Assembly (NCBI RefSeq): GCF_001465795.2
Contig: NZ_CP013659.2
Coordinates: 1,940,501-2,004,500 of the forward strand
Direction of reading: 5' to 3'
Length of the DNA: 64,000 bases
DNA from: Planococcus rifietoensis
GTDB lineage: Bacteria; Bacillota; Bacilli; Bacillales_A; Planococcaceae
Below the pieces are notes generated by a model. The model searched no databases. It saw nothing but the letters and a program-made list of their open reading frames with translations, and was not told where the DNA came from. This document shows positions 30,740 through 41,168 of this stretch, in pieces. The stretch's first letter is position 1; each line of letters starts with the position of its first letter. The translations under genes were made by a program, and so were the position numbers.

Positions 30740-33700
30740 CTAAACTTCCACTTCTTCATTAGTAGAGAACAAATACAGGACTCGCTGTTTGATCGGAATG
30801 CGCAAAATCGCTTCTACCGCTTCTTGATAGACCGACAACTGAAGCGAGTAGCGCTCTTTCATGGCCGATTGAACATTGCCCATCCCGCGCGTTTGATCGG
30901 TTTTATAATCGAGCAAGATCCATTCATCGTTTTCCTTGAACAGGCAATCAACGATACCTTGGACGATTTGATGGTCGCCATCTTCATCAGCGCGTGCATA
31001 CGTAAAAGGCACTTCCCTTCTGACATCCTTTGCATTCATCAAGCGCTGTGCAATCGTACTGTGGAAAAACGCTTCAACTTGCTCAGGTTTTACAGCTTGC
31101 GCTTCTTCCTTCGTAAGAATTTCACGTCCTGTCAACTCATCCAGGAACTGCCGGATTTCATCTAGATCCAGCTGCCGCTCAAGCGGCAAATGCTGCATGA
31201 CGGTGTGGACTGCCGTACCGATATCTGCAGCTGACAGTTTGCGGTCCATCAGGAAATCCGGGCGATGCGGCGCTTTCTTTTGCGCCTTCGGCTGATAGTT
31301 TTGGATGAACGATTCCGGCTCATCCGAACGCTGCAATAGCTGAAGCCTCTTCATTTCCGTCACCGATTGCTTAGAACGTTTTTCGACAGCTGCCTGATGG
31401 GGATAAGCGAAGTCGAATCGGCTGCGGATCAATGCTGCATCCGCTTCGGCTTCCGGCCGGTCTTGTTGCGCTTCGAGCAAAGGCTGCGGCTCTTCCAAGG
31501 AAACGGTCTCGACAATGTCGATGTGAAAGCGCGAATGATGATCGAGCACTTCGCCGCCTACATGCAGCGCCTCTGCATCGGGATGCCTTGAAACAGCAAG
31601 GCCGATCCAATCCAAATAAGATTTTGCGCGCGATCGTTTAAAATCAGGCAAGAGCACGTCGCCCGAGGAAGTTTTCCACTTCTCGAGTAAACGGTCAATG
31701 TCTTTTACCGAAGCGGTCAAGTAGAGCTTTTCTTTCGCACGGGTCATGGCCACATACAACACCCGCATCTCTTCAGCCTTCATCTGCAATTGTTTCATTT
31801 CTTTAACGGCAAGATAAGGCAGCGAAGTGTATTCAATGCGTGTATCGGGATTGACGGCCTTGACCGCAAGGCCGTATTGCTGGTCGAATAAATACGGTTT
31901 GTGGAAATCCATTTCATTGAACGGCCTTCCGGTTCCCGCAAAAAAGACGACCGGAAATTCAAGGCCTTTCGATTTATGGACGGTCATGAGCCGCACGACA
32001 TTTTCCTTTTCGCTCAATGACTTTGCAGTTCCAAGGTCGTCTCCCCGCTCCCGCATGCGGTCGATGAAGCGCAGGAATCGGAACAATCCGCGAAAAGCAG
32101 TTTTCTCGTATTCAAGTGCTCGGTCATGAAGGGCACGCAGATTCGCTTGGCGCTGCTTGCCGTTCGACATAGCACCCGTCATTTCGTAGTAATTCGTATC
32201 CAGGTACACTTTCCAAATCAATTCCGACAACGAGCCCCTGCGCGCCAAATCCCGCCAAGTACGGAGGCTGTTCGTAAAGCGGGCCAGTTTAAGTCGAGTC
32301 GCTTCATCCATCGTACCGATGCGGATAAACGCTTTCAATGCATCATAAAAAGTTCCTTTTGCATCGGCAAGCCGGATCGCTGCCAACTCATTTTCCTGTA
32401 GGCCGAAAAACGGCGCGCGCAAAACGGCGGCAAGCGGAATATCCTGGTACGGGTTATCGATGACGCGCAATGTATTGAGCATGATCATGACTTCAAGAGC
32501 ATCGAAATACCCGCCGCTCAACTCTGCGTAAAGAGGGACGCCAGCCATTTTGAATTCGTCGGAAAAGTCACCTGACCAAGTCATTGAACGCATCAATACG
32601 ACAATGTCGCGGTATTCAAGCGGGCGCTCTTTTCCGCTCCATGGATCGTGTACGAGCGTTCCCGCATCCATCATATGGCGAATCTTTTGCGCAATCCAAC
32701 GCGCTTCCCATTGCGACTTGTCCATATCGACAGGCACTTCTTCCTCTTCTTCCGTTTCCGGTTCATGGATAAGCGTCAAGTGAATCGGCACATCTTCTTC
32801 GGGATAAGGCGCTTTCGGCTTTAATGCCGCATCTTCGTCATAGCTGATTTCACCGACGCGCTCGCCCATGATCTGCGAAAAGATATAATTGGTGCCATCG
32901 AGCACTTCTTTGCGGCTTCTGAAATTGGCATTTAAATCAATTCGCAACCCTGTCTCGTCCGCTTCCCGGCTAAAGCGGGAATACTTGCCTAAGAAGAGCA
33001 TCGGCTCCGCCAGTCGAAAACGGTAGATGGACTGTTTAACATCCCCTACCATGAATAAATTGCCGTCTTGTTCCGATCCCGATTTCACAAGGCCGAGTAT
33101 CGTTTCCTGCAGCATATTCGTATCCTGGTATTCATCAACCAAAACTTCTTTGAAGCGTGTGCGGTAATCCTGAGCGATCGCAGAAGGTTCTCCCCCATCG
33201 CTCAGGATTTCCAGCGCGTAATGCTCCAAATCCGAGAAATCCACCAAACCGCGGTCAATTTTAAGGGCCTTGTATTCTTCCGCAAAACGCTTCGTCAAAT
33301 CGACCAATGTCCGCATAAGCGGTGCCATTTCGCGCATTTCCGCAAGCAGGCGCTCAGGGGCGCGGGTGAAATACCCCTCTTTTACATCATTGAACAGTTT
33401 TTTCGCTTCATTTCTCCGTGCTTTGGCTTCTTCCGCCAGCTGCGGGTCGCAGGAATCCTTTTTCACGGATGCTAAACGCTCCCATTTAATGTTTCGTGCA
33501 TAAGCATGAAGTGATGCCCAAGATTCATCCAGTGCATCGATTGCGGCACGGATCAGCGTAGCATCCATCCGAAAGTTCTCTTCCAATACGGCAGGGCCTT
33601 CCGGACGGGTGGCTAGCTCCCAACCTTCATCGAGCAAGGCAAGCGCCGCTTCAAAACTATGACGTATCGTCATTTTCAAATCTTCCATAAACGGCAGATC

Positions 33701-34345
33701 GTCGATCGTGGCATGTCCCGGCACATCGTATAGCGTTGGCAGTTGTTCGAGCCAAGCTTCCGGTTCAGGATGCACACGTGAATAATCGTATAATTTGCCC
33801 AGCAGGATCTCCATTGCCTGGTCGCTGCGGTCAGAAGTAAAACTGTCTGCGAGCCTGTAAACCTTCTCACGCCCTTCGCCTTCATAGGCGGATTCAAGCA
33901 CCGCTTCCATGATATCATCGCGCAGCAATGCCGCTTCCGTATCCCCCGCAATGCGGAAGCCGGGATCGATTTCCAACAAATAAGCATATTGCTTCACGAC
34001 TTGCAGGCAAAACGAATGCAAAGTCGAAATCTGTGCTTTATTGATCAGCCTCAGCTGCTTTTTCAAGTGAACGGATTCCGGCTGTGCCGTGACTGCCTGC
34101 TCTAAAGCTGCAGACATGCGATGGCGCATTTCCGCTGCGGAAGCGTTCGTAAAGGTGACGACCAAAAGCTCATCGACTGATATCGGATCATGTTCATCGA
34201 GCACTTTTTCGATCATCCGGTTGATCAGGACAGCCGTTTTCCCGGAACCTGCCGCAGCCGATACGAGCATATCCTGTCCTTTCGCCCATATCGCCTGCCA
34301 TTGTTCATCCGTCCATGTGGCATCATTCGGTTTTTCCGGTATCAT
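30740..34345 (-). CDS. addA: ATP-dependent helicase/nuclease subunit A (AddA)
   Basis: 1201 aa UvrD-like 3'-5' helicase with a C-terminal RecB-type nuclease. Walker A AAAGSGKTAVL (about 31-41), motif II VDEYQDTN, motif VI VAMTRAKEKLYL, and nuclease motif WILLDYKTDQT near the C-terminus. With AddB it resects double-strand breaks and loads RecA at Chi sites. The ATG overlaps the 3' end of addB by 23 nt, with AAGGAG upstream. Confidence 0.97.
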   Translation of the reverse strand: MIPEKPNDATWTDEQWQAIWAKGQDMLVSAAAGSGKTAVLINRMIEKVLDEHDPISVDELLVVTFTNASAAEMRHRMSAALEQAVTAQPESVHLKKQLRLINKAQISTLHSFCLQVVKQYAYLLEIDPGFRIAGDTEAALLRDDIMEAVLESAYEGEGREKVYRLADSFTSDRSDQAMEILLGKLYDYSRVHPEPEAWLEQLPTLYDVPGHATIDDLPFMEDLKMTIRHSFEAALALLDEGWELATRPEGPAVLEENFRMDATLIRAAIDALDESWASLHAYARNIKWERLASVKKDSCDPQLAEEAKARRNEAKKLFNDVKEGYFTRAPERLLAEMREMAPLMRTLVDLTKRFAEEYKALKIDRGLVDFSDLEHYALEILSDGGEPSAIAQDYRTRFKEVLVDEYQDTNMLQETILGLVKSGSEQDGNLFMVGDVKQSIYRFRLAEPMLFLGKYSRFSREADETGLRIDLNANFRSRKEVLDGTNYIFSQIMGERVGEISYDEDAALKPKAPYPEEDVPIHLTLIHEPETEEEEEVPVDMDKSQWEARWIAQKIRHMMDAGTLVHDPWSGKERPLEYRDIVVLMRSMTWSGDFSDEFKMAGVPLYAELSGGYFDALEVMIMLNTLRVIDNPYQDIPLAAVLRAPFFGLQENELAAIRLADAKGTFYDALKAFIRIGTMDEATRLKLARFTNSLRTWRDLARRGSLSELIWKVYLDTNYYEMTGAMSNGKQRQANLRALHDRALEYEKTAFRGLFRFLRFIDRMRERGDDLGTAKSLSEKENVVRLMTVHKSKGLEFPVVFFAGTGRPFNEMDFHKPYLFDQQYGLAVKAVNPDTRIEYTSLPYLAVKEMKQLQMKAEEMRVLYVAMTRAKEKLYLTASVKDIDRLLEKWKTSSGDVLLPDFKRSRAKSYLDWIGLAVSRHPDAEALHVGGEVLDHHSRFHIDIVETVSLEEPQPLLEAQQDRPEAEADAALIRSRFDFAYPHQAAVEKRSKQSVTEMKRLQLLQRSDEPESFIQNYQPKAQKKAPHRPDFLMDRKLSAADIGTAVHTVMQHLPLERQLDLDEIRQFLDELTGREILTKEEAQAVKPEQVEAFFHSTIAQRLMNAKDVRREVPFTYARADEDGDHQIVQGIVDCLFKENDEWILLDYKTDQTRGMGNVQSAMKERYSLQLSVYQEAVEAILRIPIKQRVLYLFSTNEEVEV

Positions 34346-37300
34346 CAGCGCTCAACTCCTTGCGTATTTTCTCCACTGCCTGGTCAGAGCTCAATACCGG
34401 CAATTTTCGGTAGCTTTGCTCGGGGTCACTCGGATCGAATTGGCACACCGCGCGGAAATTACAGAATTGGCAAGGCGTGTCATCTTTTAAGCGGTACGGT
34501 GAAACGGCTGTATTGCCGTCAAGAATGCCATTGCCTGCCCCTTGGTGTTTTTTTCGGACAAATTTGCGGATCGTTTCCATATCATCTTTTTCCACTGTTT
34601 TCGATGAGCCCTTCGAGACCGAACCATTTTTATTGAGACGCACTGGAATGACATTTGAATAGCCGTCAATCTGCGCGTCCATCGCCTGTATGACTTCCGG
34701 ATCTTCGACAACCAAACCATTCATCTTGAATGACTTCGCAAGTTCTTCTTCCAGTTCTTCAGCGGTCAGTAATTTCGTCATTTTCAACATAGGGTTGTGC
34801 ATATGGAAATACAACACCCCTGCCGGTTCCGCCTGCTCCCCAAGCCAGCGCTTCGAATGGGTCAGCGCCACATCCAAATAGGTGAAGGTTTGAAGTGCCA
34901 GCCCGTGGTAGACTTCGCCCAAATCCAGGCCTTGCTTGGAGGATTTATAATCGACGACACGCAAATACGGCTTACCGCCGATATCGGTCGAATCGATGCG
35001 GTCAATGCGTCCCCTGACATTCATCTTGCGCCCGCGTTCGAGCGGAATATCAAGCGGCGGAATCGCTTCTTTCGTCCCGAAGCCCACTTCAAGCGCGATC
35101 GGCACGAAACCGGATACTTGTGCATGCTTGCTCAACATGAAAGCCGTTTGGCGGATGATGCCTTCAAGCTTGTATTGGATATACCGGTAGCGATGCGAAC
35201 TCAACAAGATCTGGTTGACGAAATAAGGCGATAATTGTTCGATCGCACGCTTAGCAAGATCTGCGCATTGTTCTTTGCTTAACGATGACCAGGAAACGCC
35301 AAGTTGCATCACTTCATCGGAAATCCATTTGATTGCTGCATGGAACAAATCTCCCATTGCCGGCGCTGCCAGACGATATTGGCTGCGCTCTTCGAGTTTT
35401 AAGCCATAAGCTGCATAGTGGGCAAATTGGCAGCTGTGGTACGTCTCGATTCGGGAAACACTCGAGGCAATCGGTGCACCGTAAAGCGATTCAGCGATCT
35501 CTTCCGATAACTTTTCAGCTTTCCCATGGCTCAAAGGCTTGAACACTTGATGGATAATCGACGACCACAACGGGTCTTCCCGGTAATAATCGAGGACAGC
35601 CTGCCACTGCCCGGTAAGCTCGCCGCTCCTGATTTGGGCAGCCAGATGCGAAAGCGTTGCGCGCGGATGGCTAATGTATTCCAATGCATCCGGCTCATGA
35701 AGCTCTTCCGGGCCGATCGCTGCCAATTTTGGCTCCAGCTGAAGCAAATCGGCAATTTTCCTGATATATAAAGAAGGCAATAAGGCCTTTCCTTCTTCGT
35801 CTGCAATCGGGTAAGAGACGCTAAGCCGATCGGAAGCGGAAGAGAACGAGCGATAGGCCATATAAGTTTCGTCCATCAAACGCATACGGGAGCTTGGTGC
35901 GAGTTCGATGCCAATCTTTTGGAACCACTCGCGCTCTGCATCTGTCAATAGCCCTTCGTGTTCGATGCGCTGCGGCAAGACGCCATCGTTTGCACCGATG
36001 ATGAAGACCGAACGGATGTCCATCAAGCGCGCCAGGTCCATTTTGGCGATGGTCACCTGATCGAGCGACGGCGGTATGCGGGAGAACTCCAGAGTTTCAA
36101 AGCCTTCGTCAAGGATCCGCGCTGCACTTTGGAGGTCCAGTTCTTTGTCTCCGAACATCAGGACGAATTGGTCGAGCACGCCGACCCATTGATTCCACGC
36201 CTGCTCGTGTTCTGTCGCGGCGAGCAGTTGATGCTCCGCCTCTTCGCGGTCTTTCAGCAATTGGATTTTCGAATAGACATCGAGCTCTTCAATAAACTGA
36301 AACAGCGCTGTGGCAAAATCGCGGCCTGTCACGCAGTCACTGAGCCGTGTTTTCAAGCGCTCAAGCGGGTCGCGCACCACATCCCGGACAGTTTGCAATT
36401 CCATCTGGAGCGCCAATTCTTCGTCTGTCTGGATGCCGGAATGAAATTCGAGCCCGCGGTATTTTTTATAGATCCAGCGCTTGTCATCAAACCAGCGCTC
36501 TCCGTAGATGCCATTGGCAAGAACGAAATTCTCCAGTTGGTCTCCCCGTTCCCGCCATTTGCTGACATTGCCTTCAGGAAAGAACAAGTCAGTCTTCAAT
36601 GCCCGGAACATCGGTTCATACGTATAATTGCCGATGACAGCTTCGAGTGCGGATCGGCTGAATTCGATCAGCGGGTGATGAAGCATTGACTTTTTCTGGC
36701 TGATAAAATAAGGGATTTCGTATTGCGGGAAAATGGTGTTGATCAATTCGTCGTATACTTCTGGCTGGCGGTACAGCACGGCAATATCGTTATAGCGGCA
36801 GCCATCCATCACCTGCTGTCGAATCGACCGCGCCAGCTCATGGATTTCAGCGCGACGGTTGGACGCTTCAACCAACTCGACAGCCCCTTGCCCTTTAATG
36901 GAAGGGGCAGGAAAGGTTTCGATGAAACGTTCGACATGCCTAAGTTCTTCGTTCATGAAGCGTTTAGGCTGTTGCAGGTATACTTCCGGTTCCAGCTCGA
37001 TTCCTTCTGTTGCGGCGAGATCCGTCAGGCGGCTTGCCGTGAGGGCAGACTGGTAGAATAATGATTGCTCGTCTTCTATGCTGCTCGTGTCATCCATCGG
37101 CAAGACAATCGTCACCGATTTGGCATGCTTCAGAAGCTCTTCAATAATCTGGAACTCCCGCGCTGTAAAGCTAACGAACCCGTCGATATAAATAGCCGAA
37201 TGCTTGACCGTTTCCGAGTGGCGGATCTTCTCGCTCAACAACCCAAGATGCCCTTCAGAATCCACGAACACTTTGCCAAGCCTGCGGTCGATTTCCAGCA

Positions 37301-37799
37301 GGATGAGCTCTAAATCTGCTGCCTTGTCCTGCAGCGTCCTAGGTGCTCCAGCTGTTTCGAGAGATGAACGGATGGTGCCGAGTTCATCGCAATCGATGCA
37401 ATAACGCGAAAACTCTTTGATCAATTGCTCGATTTGATCAGTGAAGCCCCGTTTGCCTGCGGCTCTTCTAAATAAGTTAAATTCATCCTTATGTTCTTCA
37501 AGCAGGCTGCGAATCAGCATGCGATAGCCGAATGTATCGATTTCCTTGCGGCTGATCCCGCCGACTTCCTGCAAGACGCGCCAGGCAAGGCGCTTGAAAG
37601 TCACGGCCTGAGCTCGGATCATGCCGTTCATGCCATAGGCAGCAGACAAACGATATTCTGTGGAAAATGACATCTGGTCCGGGACGATAAGGAATATCGG
37701 ATCACCATCCGCCTGGTCTTTCAAACTATCAGCGATTTCTTCTTGGATAAAACGGGTTTTTCCGGTTCCGGCACGCCCATAGACAATTCGTAAAGACAT
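34323..37799 (-). CDS. addB: ATP-dependent helicase/nuclease subunit B (AddB)
   Basis: 1158 aa. Walker A GRAGTGKTRF (8-17); central inactive-helicase and Chi-scanning region; C-terminal RecB-family nuclease with GRIDRID and VVDYKSS. The four Fe-S cysteines are recognisable: one in YHSCQFAHYA and three in the C-terminal CQFCNFRAVC (C-x2-C-x5-C). First gene of addBA; partner of AddA in recombination. Confidence 0.97.
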   Translation of the reverse strand: MSLRIVYGRAGTGKTRFIQEEIADSLKDQADGDPIFLIVPDQMSFSTEYRLSAAYGMNGMIRAQAVTFKRLAWRVLQEVGGISRKEIDTFGYRMLIRSLLEEHKDEFNLFRRAAGKRGFTDQIEQLIKEFSRYCIDCDELGTIRSSLETAGAPRTLQDKAADLELILLEIDRRLGKVFVDSEGHLGLLSEKIRHSETVKHSAIYIDGFVSFTAREFQIIEELLKHAKSVTIVLPMDDTSSIEDEQSLFYQSALTASRLTDLAATEGIELEPEVYLQQPKRFMNEELRHVERFIETFPAPSIKGQGAVELVEASNRRAEIHELARSIRQQVMDGCRYNDIAVLYRQPEVYDELINTIFPQYEIPYFISQKKSMLHHPLIEFSRSALEAVIGNYTYEPMFRALKTDLFFPEGNVSKWRERGDQLENFVLANGIYGERWFDDKRWIYKKYRGLEFHSGIQTDEELALQMELQTVRDVVRDPLERLKTRLSDCVTGRDFATALFQFIEELDVYSKIQLLKDREEAEHQLLAATEHEQAWNQWVGVLDQFVLMFGDKELDLQSAARILDEGFETLEFSRIPPSLDQVTIAKMDLARLMDIRSVFIIGANDGVLPQRIEHEGLLTDAEREWFQKIGIELAPSSRMRLMDETYMAYRSFSSASDRLSVSYPIADEEGKALLPSLYIRKIADLLQLEPKLAAIGPEELHEPDALEYISHPRATLSHLAAQIRSGELTGQWQAVLDYYREDPLWSSIIHQVFKPLSHGKAEKLSEEIAESLYGAPIASSVSRIETYHSCQFAHYAAYGLKLEERSQYRLAAPAMGDLFHAAIKWISDEVMQLGVSWSSLSKEQCADLAKRAIEQLSPYFVNQILLSSHRYRYIQYKLEGIIRQTAFMLSKHAQVSGFVPIALEVGFGTKEAIPPLDIPLERGRKMNVRGRIDRIDSTDIGGKPYLRVVDYKSSKQGLDLGEVYHGLALQTFTYLDVALTHSKRWLGEQAEPAGVLYFHMHNPMLKMTKLLTAEELEEELAKSFKMNGLVVEDPEVIQAMDAQIDGYSNVIPVRLNKNGSVSKGSSKTVEKDDMETIRKFVRKKHQGAGNGILDGNTAVSPYRLKDDTPCQFCNFRAVCQFDPSDPEQSYRKLPVLSSDQAVEKIRKELSADDTGKTE

Positions 37800-37871
37800 T
37801 TAATGCACCCCTTTCAACAAGAACGTTTGTTCTTATTATACAATAAACAATCGAAAAGAACGACTTTCCGG

Positions 37872-38504
37872 TTAAGATAGCCGTTCTTTTTCACGTTCTT
37901 CTTTCGCCTTCTTGAAGTCGGCTTCCACTTTTTTATTGAGCCGCTTCTCTAATATTTTACCGATGACATAGAGCAGCACGATAACGGCAATGACGATGCC
38001 TGTCCGGATCGGCTGGGTAAACAATGCACGAATATCATAGCCAACATAAGAAATCGTCAAGACCATAACAAATTTACCCGCCATCAAGGTCAATAAATAA
38101 TAATGGCGGCTAATATTCGATAGCCCGGCCACCAAATTGACTAATGCAGATGGGGTGAAAGGAAAACACAACAGCAAGAACAAAGGGCCGAAGCCGTTGC
38201 GCTCCACCCAATGGATGAGCCTTTCGACTTTCTGGTGGCGCGTCATGAAATTCATGAATCGCGCTTGCCCGAACTTGCGGATCAGCAGGAATACGGTATA
38301 GGAACCCGCGACTGCCCCGCCCCATGACAGAAGGAAGCCAAGCCACAATCCATAGGCTGTCGCATTGGCGAAGACAAAGACAAAAAGCGGCAAGAACGGC
38401 AAAAACGATTCAATGAACGGCAGCAAAAATCCGATAAACGGGCCGAATGCCCGATAAGATTGCGTTAACTCGACAATGTTTTCCATGGTGAAAAAATCCG
38501 ACAT
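37872..38504 (-). CDS. TVP38/TMEM64-family (VTT domain) membrane protein
   Basis: 210 aa with about five helices. The VTT/SNARE-associated domain spans about 25-165 with FANATAYGLWLGFLLSWGGAVAGSYTVFLLIRKFG and FPFTPSALVNLVAGLS, the characteristic F-P-x-x-P segment. The C-terminus is highly charged (KKVEADFKKAKEEREKERLS). Probably lipid handling or scrambling, by family analogy. ATG at 38504 with AAAGGAATG upstream. Lies upstream of addB as yhjE-type genes do in B. subtilis. Confidence 0.85.
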   Translation of the reverse strand: MSDFFTMENIVELTQSYRAFGPFIGFLLPFIESFLPFLPLFVFVFANATAYGLWLGFLLSWGGAVAGSYTVFLLIRKFGQARFMNFMTRHQKVERLIHWVERNGFGPLFLLLCFPFTPSALVNLVAGLSNISRHYYLLTLMAGKFVMVLTISYVGYDIRALFTQPIRTGIVIAVIVLLYVIGKILEKRLNKKVEADFKKAKEEREKERLS

Positions 38505-38646
38505 AAGCTCATTCCTTTTAAATTGCGCGATTTTTCAATAATGAATCTTAAAACAGGAGAAAATATGCTATGCTATTATAATTACTTTACACTCTTTCTC
38601 CCGTTTTGGAAAAGAGAAATACTTGCGGCAAAAGGAGCGGAACAAA

Positions 38647-39339
38647 TTGCAAGAACACGGATTCTCTTCGGGTTTGAAAGCAGGCGCCAGCATCGCCATC
38701 GGCTATTTCCCGGTCGCGTTGACTTTTGGGCTGCTGGCCAAAACGACCGGTTTATCGCTCATCGAAGCGACTGCCATGAGCATTTTCGTTTTTGCCGGCG
38801 CTGCCCAGTACATATCACTTTCCCTTATCACAGCCGGTGTACTCCCGGCGCTTATTGTCGTCAATACATTCATCGTCAACATCCGCCACTTCTTGATGAC
38901 CGCGGCATTGAATGAAAAGATGGAACCGGATGCCCGCTGGAAAAAAGCACTGTACGCATTCGGCATAACCGATGAAACGTTTACTGTACTCGCTACGCAG
39001 CCGCGCGACAAGATCCGTACGTCGTTTGCGGCGGGTGTCATCGTTATTTCCTACGGAAGCTGGGTGGCATTCACTTCGCTTGGCCATTTGATCGGCGCCA
39101 GCCTCCCAGGCTTCCTGCAGGCGTCCATGTCGATCGCACTGTATGCGATGTTCGTCGGCTTGCTCGTGCCGTCCATGAAAGGCAACCGGAAAGTTGTCAG
39201 CTTGGCGTTGATCGCCGCACTTTTCAACTCACTGTTCTATTTCACCGGCTGGCTGTCCACTGGCTGGGCGATCATGGTGTCGACGCTTGCTTCAGCGATC
39301 ATCATTGAACTGATTTCACGGAAAGGAGTTGCCGCCTGA
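38647..39339 (+). CDS. azlC: Branched-chain amino acid exporter large subunit AzlC
   Basis: 230 aa membrane protein; family motifs AGASIAIGYFPVALTFGLLAKTTGLS, FVFAGAAQYISL and NIRHFLMTAAL. AzlC works with AzlD to export branched-chain amino acids or analogues. The start is TTG at 38647, preceded by AAAGGAG; an upstream TTG at 38623 has no ribosome site. Stop overlaps the azlD start. Confidence 0.92.
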   Translation: MQEHGFSSGLKAGASIAIGYFPVALTFGLLAKTTGLSLIEATAMSIFVFAGAAQYISLSLITAGVLPALIVVNTFIVNIRHFLMTAALNEKMEPDARWKKALYAFGITDETFTVLATQPRDKIRTSFAAGVIVISYGSWVAFTSLGHLIGASLPGFLQASMSIALYAMFVGLLVPSMKGNRKVVSLALIAALFNSLFYFTGWLSTGWAIMVSTLASAIIIELISRKGVAA

Positions 39340-39647
39340 TGGATGCCTGGTTTTGGTGGATGATTTTTGGAATGGCCGTTGTTACTTATATTCCACGCGC
39401 AATACCGTTAACCTTTTTGGAAGGCTGTGAATTACCGGAAGCTGTACAGAATGTTTTGCGAAATATTCCTTATGCCGTGCTCGGCGCATTGATTTTCCCG
39501 GCCGTGTTCTTCATACAGGAAAACGTCTGGTTCGGCGTGATCGGGGCCGCATCCGCATTTGCCATCGCGTTTACCGGGGCGAACGTTATCCTCGTCGTGC
39601 TCGGGACCATTGCCATTCTCTCCGTATATGGACTTTGGTTCGGATAA
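39339..39647 (+). CDS. azlD: Branched-chain amino acid exporter small subunit AzlD
   Basis: 102 aa, four hydrophobic segments; MVAVVTYIPRAIPL-type N-terminal motif (here GMAVVTYIPRAIPLTFLEG) is diagnostic. Overlaps the azlC stop (TGATG), so translation is likely coupled. Confidence 0.92.
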   Translation: MDAWFWWMIFGMAVVTYIPRAIPLTFLEGCELPEAVQNVLRNIPYAVLGALIFPAVFFIQENVWFGVIGAASAFAIAFTGANVILVVLGTIAILSVYGLWFG

Positions 39648-39692
39648 GAAAAAAAGCCGTCACTCATTTTCATGAGCTTCGGCTTTTTTTCT
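39648..39692. terminator. Bidirectional terminator azlD / csbA
   Basis: AAAAAAAGCCG / CGGCTTTTTTT with an inner CTCAT / ATGAG helix. It covers the last codons of csbA. Confidence 0.88.
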
Positions 39693-39917
39693 TTTATTAT
39701 ACATATTGCTCGCATACCAGAAACCAGCTGTTAACGAAGCGGCGTTGACGATAAACAATAGCCACGTATGTGTGAAGCCGGCATAAACGGCCGCGGCAAT
39801 CAATGCCACGGTCAATATGAGGCCGACATAATGGTTGAACGTCACGCGCGTAAACAGGATAACCAGAAGCCCGGGCACAAACAGCGATAGGAAAAACTTA
39901 GTCACCATTGACTCCAT
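39660..39917 (-). CDS. csbA: CsbA-like membrane protein
   Basis: 85 aa, three hydrophobic segments. LVILFTRVTFNHYVGLILTVALIAAAVYAG is very close to B. subtilis CsbA, a sigma-B-controlled protein of unknown function. ATG at 39917 with AAGGAG upstream. Follows minJ by 12 nt, as in B. subtilis, but uvrB does not follow here. Confidence 0.9.
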   Translation of the reverse strand: MESMVTKFFLSLFVPGLLVILFTRVTFNHYVGLILTVALIAAAVYAGFTHTWLLFIVNAASLTAGFWYASNMYNKRKKAEAHENE

Positions 39918-39929
39918 ATTCTTCTCTCC

Positions 39930-41087
39930 TTACTCGACAATCAAGAGACCCAGGCGGTGATGGTCATGGCGGAAGACGACATGCTGCCGCAAACGCATTT
40001 CAAGGTTGTGATCGATTACTTCCAGGCGGCAATGCGCTGCATTGAGCTGGATTGCTTCGTATAGTTCTGTTTCATTCGTAACGGTCGTGCCGTTTACTTT
40101 GCGGATGATTTCCCCGCGCACAAGCCCCATTTTCTCTGCAGGAGATCCTGGAAGAACGTCGATGATCATGACGCCTTGCGCTTGTGGTGTCACGGTGTAA
40201 TTTCCGCTGCGCTCTTTCTGTGCATAATACAAGCTAATTCCCAAACGGAACAATGCTCCGACGGTAAGCGCGATGATCGCCATCGGCTGCCAAAGGAAAC
40301 CGAATAAGGCAAGGACGATCGTCAACACAGCTGACCAAGCGATCGATTTCGCGATCTTCGGATATAAATAGACAGGCAGCGTCCGTTTGCTGCGCCCTTG
40401 GAACCCAAATACCAGCGGGAACAAAATGAATGAAAATGCCGATTCCCCGATCGGCAGCTGTGGCCAGTATGGTGCGTATTCGGAAATCATTTCTCCAGGA
40501 ACGACCAGAACGGCCGGTATCAGCCATAGGCGGCGGGAAATATAGGCAGCGGCACGCAATCCGCGAGCCGATTTATGCAAACGCGGCGAAGCGGCAGCAG
40601 CAGCTGACTTTTCGACCATGCGGCTTTCGATGAATAGCAAAAGCCCTGCAATCAACGCGACTGAAATGAGCCAGCCATCCGCAAGCCCTCTGCCCGTCAT
40701 TTCAGCGAACCCTAGATTCAACACCCAATCATTGGCTTCGAACAACCAGACGACCAGTGCAGCCGCTCCCGCCAAATAGACGAAAGAAGCCAAGTGGTAA
40801 AAACCTGTCAGCATGACGATAATGCTCACGACGCTGAGTGCAATCAACCATTCCATCGGCACTGCCAAACCGGCAGCAGCGACGATGACCGATAAGATTA
40901 ACGCATACAACCAGCCATCTTTCAGCAAGCGTTTAAATTCTGTTCCGCCATACACGATCCGCGTGCGGAAAATGCGGCGTTCTTTTTTAACGCGGAAATA
41001 TCCAAGCATCGTCGCAGCAAATAATGCGACATAAAAAACAGGGTTAAGAAAAAACATGGCGATCGCCATCAAAAAATCCGTTAACAC
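39930..41087 (-). CDS. minJ: Cell-division topological determinant MinJ
   Basis: 385 aa. Six to seven membrane helices in the first ~290 residues, then a PDZ domain (about 300-370) with GVMIIDVLPGSPAEKMGLVRGEIIRKVNGTTV read as separate strands. MinJ bridges DivIVA and MinD at poles and septa to restrict FtsZ assembly. Start taken as GTG at 41087 (weak ribosome site); an ATG six codons in is possible. Gene pair minJ-csbA supports the call. Confidence 0.9.
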   Translation of the reverse strand: MLTDFLMAIAMFFLNPVFYVALFAATMLGYFRVKKERRIFRTRIVYGGTEFKRLLKDGWLYALILSVIVAAAGLAVPMEWLIALSVVSIIVMLTGFYHLASFVYLAGAAALVVWLFEANDWVLNLGFAEMTGRGLADGWLISVALIAGLLLFIESRMVEKSAAAAASPRLHKSARGLRAAAYISRRLWLIPAVLVVPGEMISEYAPYWPQLPIGESAFSFILFPLVFGFQGRSKRTLPVYLYPKIAKSIAWSAVLTIVLALFGFLWQPMAIIALTVGALFRLGISLYYAQKERSGNYTVTPQAQGVMIIDVLPGSPAEKMGLVRGEIIRKVNGTTVTNETELYEAIQLNAAHCRLEVIDHNLEMRLRQHVVFRHDHHRLGLLIVE

Positions 41088-41168
41088 TCCACTGACACCA
41101 TCCTTAAGCTAAATGAACTTATCTTCCATTGTACCAAAGATGCAGGGATAGCCCTACATCTTTTTCAA

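Noticed and set aside
38565..38915. Frame beginning ATGCTATGC with a good AGGAG site upstream of and overlapping azlC
   Set aside because: It runs out of frame through azlC, with a Cys/His/Arg-rich composition typical of shadow frames, and has no recognisable family. A leader peptide was considered but no early stop or attenuator hairpin is present.
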